Assembly (NCBI GenBank): GCA_018806985.1
Contig: JADANN010000380.1
Coordinates: 2,172,501 to 2,236,500, forward strand
From: Angiostrongylus vasorum
Taxonomy: Eukaryota > Nematoda > Chromadorea > Rhabditida > Metastrongylidae
DNA: 64,000 nt
Direction of reading: 5' to 3'
Under the pieces are notes generated by a model, which saw nothing but the letters and a program-made list of their open reading frames with translations, did no database searches and was not told the DNA's origin. Position numbers and translations under genes: made by a program. Position 1 is the stretch's first letter; each line of letters starts with the position of its first letter. Positions 60,501-64,000 of the stretch are shown piece after piece.

Positions 60501-63456
60501 TGTCATTACAACCCATTCCCACTTTCCCGTCTTACTATGCTGGGATCCATTATGATGCAACATTTCGACAACCAGAAAATCGCTACCTAACAGCGAAGTC
60601 AAGGCAGCACAAGGAAAGAGTTCAATAAGCTGATATTCTCAGCCTCGGCAGTGCTCCACCAGAACTACCAAACGTAAATTTGTTTAGAACATCACGAAAA
60701 AAAAACTTAATGACGACTTAGTATTAGAATTAACGGGCTAGCAGCTATGCTATGCCTTTCGTAACATGAAGCATTGTTTAGGTCTGACGAATGCCAAGGA
60801 AACCGTAGATGTGGGAAACGTCAGACTGCAGTTGAAGTGAAAAAATAATTTCCATGAAATGCAGGATTGTTTTTTGGTGCCATATTAGTCCAAAACGATA
60901 AAATTATTGTGCTAGGGGCCGTGCTTTATAAGGACCACTTATGATTAAAAATACTGACCAGTACGTTTGACTAGCACTGGTGCAACGTAGCACTTTAAAA
61001 GCAATTCGAGGAAACAACGGTCGACATAAGAAACAAAAACGTTGGACAATACGACAATTTATATCTCAGGGAACTTACTAGCTTTCAAACACTCATTATT
61101 ACGTCCAGCGATGTCTATGAAATACCGCGATCAATCCTAAGAAGGATGGAGATAATATGCATTCTACTTCATCATTAAACCATAACTTACGGTAGCCGAC
61201 CGATATATCACGTCAGTGCTGCTATCCTCCCTGACAAGTTTGGTACTGATTTCTCGCCTTCGGAGGGTGGAAGGCTCGGCGAGTGTGTTGTAGAGCTCCT
61301 CTAACCACTGCGTTATACGTGCCGCAGGTATTTGTTAAGATGCATTCCTGGCTATCAAAACACTACAACATTTAATTACTCATCATCTAGGATATAAACC
61401 ACATTTAATTTTCATAACCAGTTACCAAATGGGGTGCGTGTAACGCAGCGGTCGGAGCGGCCTTACAATACACATGGGATCGATCCTCGCGCCACAAGCT
61501 CACCAAACCTTCCATCCATCTGAGATCGGCAAATTGGTACCAGACTTGTCTGGGAGGATAGTAGCACAAACTCGATACATCGGTAGGGCACCGCGAGTCA
61601 TTGTAAAGGCCAGATATGCATTCAATCACCTCCAACGATGTTTAGTGAAGTACAATGTATAGCACATCCGTCAGGGATTGATCAACGCCGACAGCTTTAC
61701 GCTTTTTATTTTTTAATTACCAAGGTTGGAAAAGCCGTAACCAAAGCGACATATAGTAAAGCAATGATAGAGCATACTGCCTTTACACAAAAAAAACATC
61801 TGATGAAGAGTGGAAAATTGATAATAAATAACACTCACCACCTGCTACCTCGTGCTCCTCATTAGCACTGCTTTGTGACAGAGTTTTCTTCCTTTTCGGA
61901 AGGAAGAGCGCCAATTTTTGTCGACTACTTGTACCAGTACCTCCTACAGAAGAAGAGAAAGGATGAGGCGTTGCAGCTGTCAACCCACCGGTCGTAGAAT
62001 CACTGCTATGCGATGCAGTTGGAGAGGGTTGTGTCTAAATACTTCATGAAAAAAACATAAATAATCTTTTTAGAAAGCAAAGAGAAGTAAATATAAAGAA
62101 TCATGCTCAGCCTGCTGCCACAACGTGTACACAACGTTAAGGAATCAGATGAAGATTAAAAACTACAATAAAGCATATTTCTACAACGATTAAACTAATT
62201 AATCATAATTTCCCACTAACCTCCCTGCTCTCGGTACAAGCATTCAACGGTTCTAAAGACAGCAACCCGTCCGCAGTAGGAATAGTAGGATTTAAACTGA
62301 TAATCTCCGAACCGTTGCTCGAAGACGGTATGGAGCTAATTTGAAGACGATGCACATCTTCATCAAGAATTGCATATGTTTCCGTCGGTTCCTCGAATAC
62401 AGCTGCTTCTAGAAAACGAAAACCCAAGACTCTCTCGTACTGTTTGCTTCTAGTCAAAGAAGATTGCACAAATCTCGATTCTTTCTTTTTGCTGTTGTCA
62501 TACATGGTCTTTAAAATGGTCACCTCTGAGCATTAGAAATGGTCTAATACCACTGTATATAGACTTCAAGGCCTGAATCAAATCCCTATTTATGCTCAAT
62601 TCTGATGCACTAAGCAACTGGAAAGATTGTAATGAATACGCAATAAAAAAACGGCTAATCTGAAAGGTGTTTACACAGAGTGCCCAAATCATCGTGCTCC
62701 TCCGCAACACACCTCAAGAAGCCAAATGCCTCAAAGTTGCAGCATTTAATGAGTTACCGTGATATATTTAACAGTTCCTTACGTGGTCTTTCAGAACCGG
62801 TGCCTTTCTCATGGACGAATCGTGCCATCATTTTGTCCACGTTCAACATTTGCAAAGACTCGCGAAACTGACCAGACACTTGTTGCGCAGCAATAGTCGC
62901 CTCTTGTTGATGAACTGCATACATAATTAAGAATTGCTGAAGTGCAGCGAAGTGCGACCTTCAAATAATTGTATAGACCTACATTCGAAAAAAGCGGTAT
63001 GACAAAGGATGGAATTTAAAAAAACGCAAAAACCGACTATATTTACCTGTCATGTGTCTGGAACACTTTACAGGCTCGCTCCATCTTCTCCTCAAAATTT
63101 AAACGCACTGATTCGTACTTCTCGACATATGATCGGTACTCTTCTCTGGACTTGAACATTTTCGACTCTACCTGAAACCCTTAACCATTCCTCACGAGGG
63201 AACCACGTAGATACCTTAATTAAAAGAGAGAGAGAGACGTAAAAAATGACGGAGAATGATTCAAATCTTTCGTCTCCAACTTACTCCTAAATGGATAGTA
63301 ACAAGATCAAGTAAAATCTATGCCGAAAAAGAGTGAAATAAAAAAGTAATGAGCATAAGGATCCCACATACCTTAGAGAGTTCCTTTGGGTTTATGTTCG
63401 GATCTTTTTTTAGTTTCTCTAGCTCCGCACACCGTGAAAAGTAAGTTTCTTTTCGA
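48433..63456 (-). CDS. fcho-1: FCHo (F-BAR domain only) endocytic adaptor, 5' partial, 14 exons
   Basis: FCHo proteins start clathrin-coated pits: the F-BAR domain bends membrane and the mu-homology domain binds cargo and scaffold proteins (family knowledge). Minus-strand exons in order: 63456-63372, 63171-63047, 62958-62783, 62525-62221, 62034-61839, 57338-57254, 55890-55842, 55670-55527, 54820-54677, 53372-53235, 52440-52355, 52100-51953, 51883-51752, 48912-48433 (TGA at 48433-48435). All phases join, giving about 763 residues. F-BAR signs: [42 protein letters not shown]. Linker: basic FLPKRKK, acidic-serine [10 protein letters not shown] and SSCSSSDE. The mu-homology domain runs from [16 protein letters not shown] to [19 protein letters not shown] at the C-terminus. 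About the first 120-140 F-BAR residues lie right of 64000. Extra small linker exons cannot be excluded between 61839 and 57338. Confidence 0.92.
48913..51490. other. FCHo last intron
   Basis: 2.8 kb. Minus-strand open frames at 49972-50244, 50213-50422 and 50572-50799 do not fit the phase 0 needed between the flanking exons. A (CT)n tract lies at 50943. Confidence 0.55.
50943..50968. repeat. (CT)n microsatellite
   Basis: 26 bp of CT in the last FCHo intron. Confidence 0.95.
51491..51735. repeat. (TA)n / (CATA)n microsatellite next to an FCHo exon
   Basis: Two TA tracts (51491-51537 and 51546-51572), then CATA-like sequence ending 17 bp past the FCHo exon at 51752. Confidence 0.95.
51752..51883 (-). 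CDS. fcho-1: fcho exon: mu-homology domain
   Basis: 44 codons between the LPNKQ exon and the VVRYELC exon: [20 protein letters not shown] and ATFFNAE. Phase 0 on both sides. Borders a (TA)n tract. Confidence 0.9.
51953..52100 (-). CDS. fcho-1: fcho exon: mu-homology domain
   Basis: [20 protein letters not shown], then [17 protein letters not shown]. The G-x-V-x-x-SFP motif is a mu-homology hallmark. Donor gtaagt. Confidence 0.93.
52355..52440 (-). CDS. fcho-1: fcho exon: start of mu-homology domain
   Basis: [20 protein letters not shown] then WFKSANVN, matching the first strand and helix of the FCHo mu-homology domain. Donor gtgagt, phase 2. Confidence 0.92.
53235..53372 (-). CDS. fcho-1: fcho exon: linker before mu-homology domain
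   Basis: [18 protein letters not shown] to [13 protein letters not shown]. Two AGs stand in tandem; only the second (start 53372) keeps the frame. Donor gtattg. Confidence 0.75.
54065..54250 (+). mobile_element. Family A SINE, 5' truncated
   Basis: Begins within the body (gtaccagacttctctgg) and keeps the 3' half. Confidence 0.65.
54677..54820 (-). CDS. fcho-1: fcho exon: linker
   Basis: 48 codons: [19 protein letters not shown] then [14 protein letters not shown]. The I-RP...ASVDELR pattern recurs in FCHo proteins. Acceptor tttcag, donor gtgggc. Confidence 0.88.
55129..55397 (+). mobile_element. Family A tRNA-derived SINE, diverged
   Basis: tccgtgcagcgtagtggtc at the 5' end and cgtcgagcgctttattcc at the 3' end. 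The B-box region is mutated. Confidence 0.7.
55527..55670 (-). CDS. fcho-1: fcho exon: acidic Ser motif
   Basis: 48 codons: [20 protein letters not shown] and [10 protein letters not shown]. The EGYTIR plus acidic-serine arrangement is typical of FCHo and SGIP1 linkers. Confidence 0.9.
55842..55890 (-). CDS. fcho-1: fcho micro-exon (49 nt)
   Basis: [17 protein letters not shown]. Strong acceptor gttttcag and donor gtgagt; its phases (2 in, 0 out) are exactly what the flanking exons need. Confidence 0.75.
56045..56285 (+). mobile_element. Family D tRNA-derived SINE
   Basis: tttggtgtagtggatagcaa (A box) and ttgtgggttcaaatccc (B box, intact GTTCAAATCC), tail gattacatctcagcatcac. Flanks are not a folded tRNA. 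Confidence 0.68.
57254..57338 (-). CDS. fcho-1: fcho exon: basic linker
   Basis: [19 protein letters not shown] then TVEKSDVI. Acceptor gttatag; phases fit both neighbours, which is the main support. Confidence 0.75.
57339..58909. other. FCHo long intron, 3' part
   Basis: AT-rich, no exon with compatible phase recognised. Confidence 0.5.
58910..59490 (+). mobile_element. Penelope-like element remnant 3
   Basis: Weak endonuclease tail ([29 protein letters not shown]) and a 3' end with ccaggttctgcagaaggc and gacgtcagctat, as in the other Penelope copies. A degenerate hammerhead-like core sits at 59438-59471. Confidence 0.65.
59491..61129. other. FCHo long intron, 5' part
   Basis: Plus-strand open frames at 59880-60282 have no recognisable domain and run antisense to FCHo. 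Confidence 0.5.
61130..61322 (-). mobile_element. Family A SINE, diverged
   Basis: gctgctatcctccctgacaa and cactgcgttatacgtgcc match the family. Confidence 0.68.
61431..61706 (+). mobile_element. Family A tRNA-derived SINE
   Basis: gtgtaacgcagcggtcggag, catgggatcgatcctcgcgc and gtctgggaggatagtagc. In inverted orientation 110 bp from the copy at 61130-61322, so the pair could form a hairpin in FCHo pre-mRNA. Confidence 0.82.
61839..62034 (-). CDS. fcho-1: fcho exon: Ser/Thr-rich linker with basic motif
   Basis: [17 protein letters not shown] to [17 protein letters not shown]. The basic FLPKRKK patch fits a membrane-binding linker. Donor gtgagt, phase 1. Confidence 0.85.
62221..62525 (-). CDS. 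fcho-1: fcho exon: post-F-BAR linker
   Basis: 102 codons after acceptor gctcag: [17 protein letters not shown], later [18 protein letters not shown]. Low-complexity linker, in phase on both sides. Donor gttagt. Confidence 0.82.
62783..62958 (-). CDS. fcho-1: fcho exon: end of F-BAR domain
   Basis: [20 protein letters not shown], then [16 protein letters not shown], the conserved end of FCHo F-BAR domains. Donor gtaagg, phase 1. Confidence 0.92.
63047..63171 (-). CDS. fcho-1: fcho exon: F-BAR helix
   Basis: [20 protein letters not shown], then [17 protein letters not shown]. Acceptor tttcag, donor gtaaat, ends in phase 2. Confidence 0.92.
63372..63456 (-). CDS. fcho-1: fcho exon: F-BAR coiled coil
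   Basis: First exon visible: [20 protein letters not shown] and ELSK, typical F-BAR helix. Enters in phase 2 from an exon outside the window. Donor gtatgt. Confidence 0.88.
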
Positions 63457-63524
63457 CTGGAACAGGCGCTTTTACAAATATGGAAAGTACTTCTTTATTA
63501 GTGTCGGAAACAATGACTATATAA

Positions 63525-63770
63525 TTACAATGATGCCGACATATCTACAAAACTCTAGCCACTAGGTGTCTACGGTGGGAATCGAACACGCCATTATCCT
63601 TTCCGGGGGATAACGCGTTCACCACCACACCATGCAGGTTCTTAGTTTTGCCTTTCTCTCAGTCGTATTTTTAACTTATAGGTGCTATCAGCAATCACCC
63701 GTCAACAGGGAATGACCTGGAGGGCAAAAAATCGGCATTGAACTCAGTTAAGCTGAAGCTGTAGTATAAT
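63525..63770 (-). mobile_element. Family C tRNA-derived SINE
   Basis: gggaatcgaacacgcc (B box, reversed), ccaccacaccatgcaggttc and the family tail aacagggaatgacctgg. Confidence 0.7.
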
Positions 63771-63791
63771 CACAATGTAGTCACTTTTTAG

Positions 63792-63918
63792 GTTACCGTG
63801 ACGATCCTGGACAGACTTTGGCCAGGCTGTCCTCGGCACTCTCAGGGAACCACAAAGATTATGCTAAGGTCTACAGAACCAGTGAAAATGGGTGGTCCAA
63901 GTATCCAGAGTAAGTAAA
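63792..63918 (-). repeat. Family B repeat, short fragment
   Basis: ccgtgacgatcctggacaga and gaaccagtgaaaatggg, ending at the ccaagtatccag edge. Confidence 0.65.
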
Positions 63919-64000
63919 GGTGACAATTGCATAATGACTTTATATTTAAAGAAGTAGTGTTAATATTACGCACTGAAAATGAGGCTGAAATATAAAAACG

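Noticed and set aside
62783..62958. Frameshift in the FCHo F-BAR exon
   Set aside because: A copying slip on my side; on re-reading, the frame is continuous across 62881.

Overview
The window reads as nuclear DNA of a strongylid nematode, most likely a hookworm-type species. Three facts support this: genes with many short exons and GT-AG introns, three proteins that all look nematode-like, and introns packed with degraded RTE-class LINEs, Penelope-like elements and tRNA-derived SINEs. The RTE family looks like the one abundant in Ancylostoma. The species call is inference; no rRNA or mitochondrial marker is present.

Three protein genes are supported. (1) Plus strand, 3946-30730: the second half of a P-glycoprotein (ABCB multidrug transporter). 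It covers the end of NBD1, the linker, TMD2 and a complete NBD2, in 17 exons over 27 kb; the first half lies left of the window. Two exon junctions (at 6737 and 15772) do not join in frame with normal splice sites, so this copy may be damaged. (2) Minus strand, 35809-31141: a complete four-exon cytosolic Cu/Zn superoxide dismutase, tail to tail with the transporter and 410 bp from it. (3) Minus strand, from beyond 64000 down to 48433: an FCHo (F-BAR domain only) endocytic adaptor. Fourteen exons encode the rest of the F-BAR domain, the linker and the full C-terminal mu-homology domain.

Layout: 1-3945 is a pgp intron holding an RTE copy and a Penelope remnant. 3946-30730 is pgp, with one Penelope-like insertion (8627-12275, 12-bp target duplication) and one near-full-length RTE (18155-21780) in introns. 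31141-35830 is SOD, with several SINEs and a pair of hammerhead-like motifs in its introns. 35831-48432 is intergenic and repeat-rich, with one RTE copy and no gene I can support. 48433-64000 is FCHo.

The three genes are not functionally linked. The most interesting material is in the repeats: hammerhead-ribozyme-like cores in Penelope terminal repeats, and several short-element families with visible target duplications.
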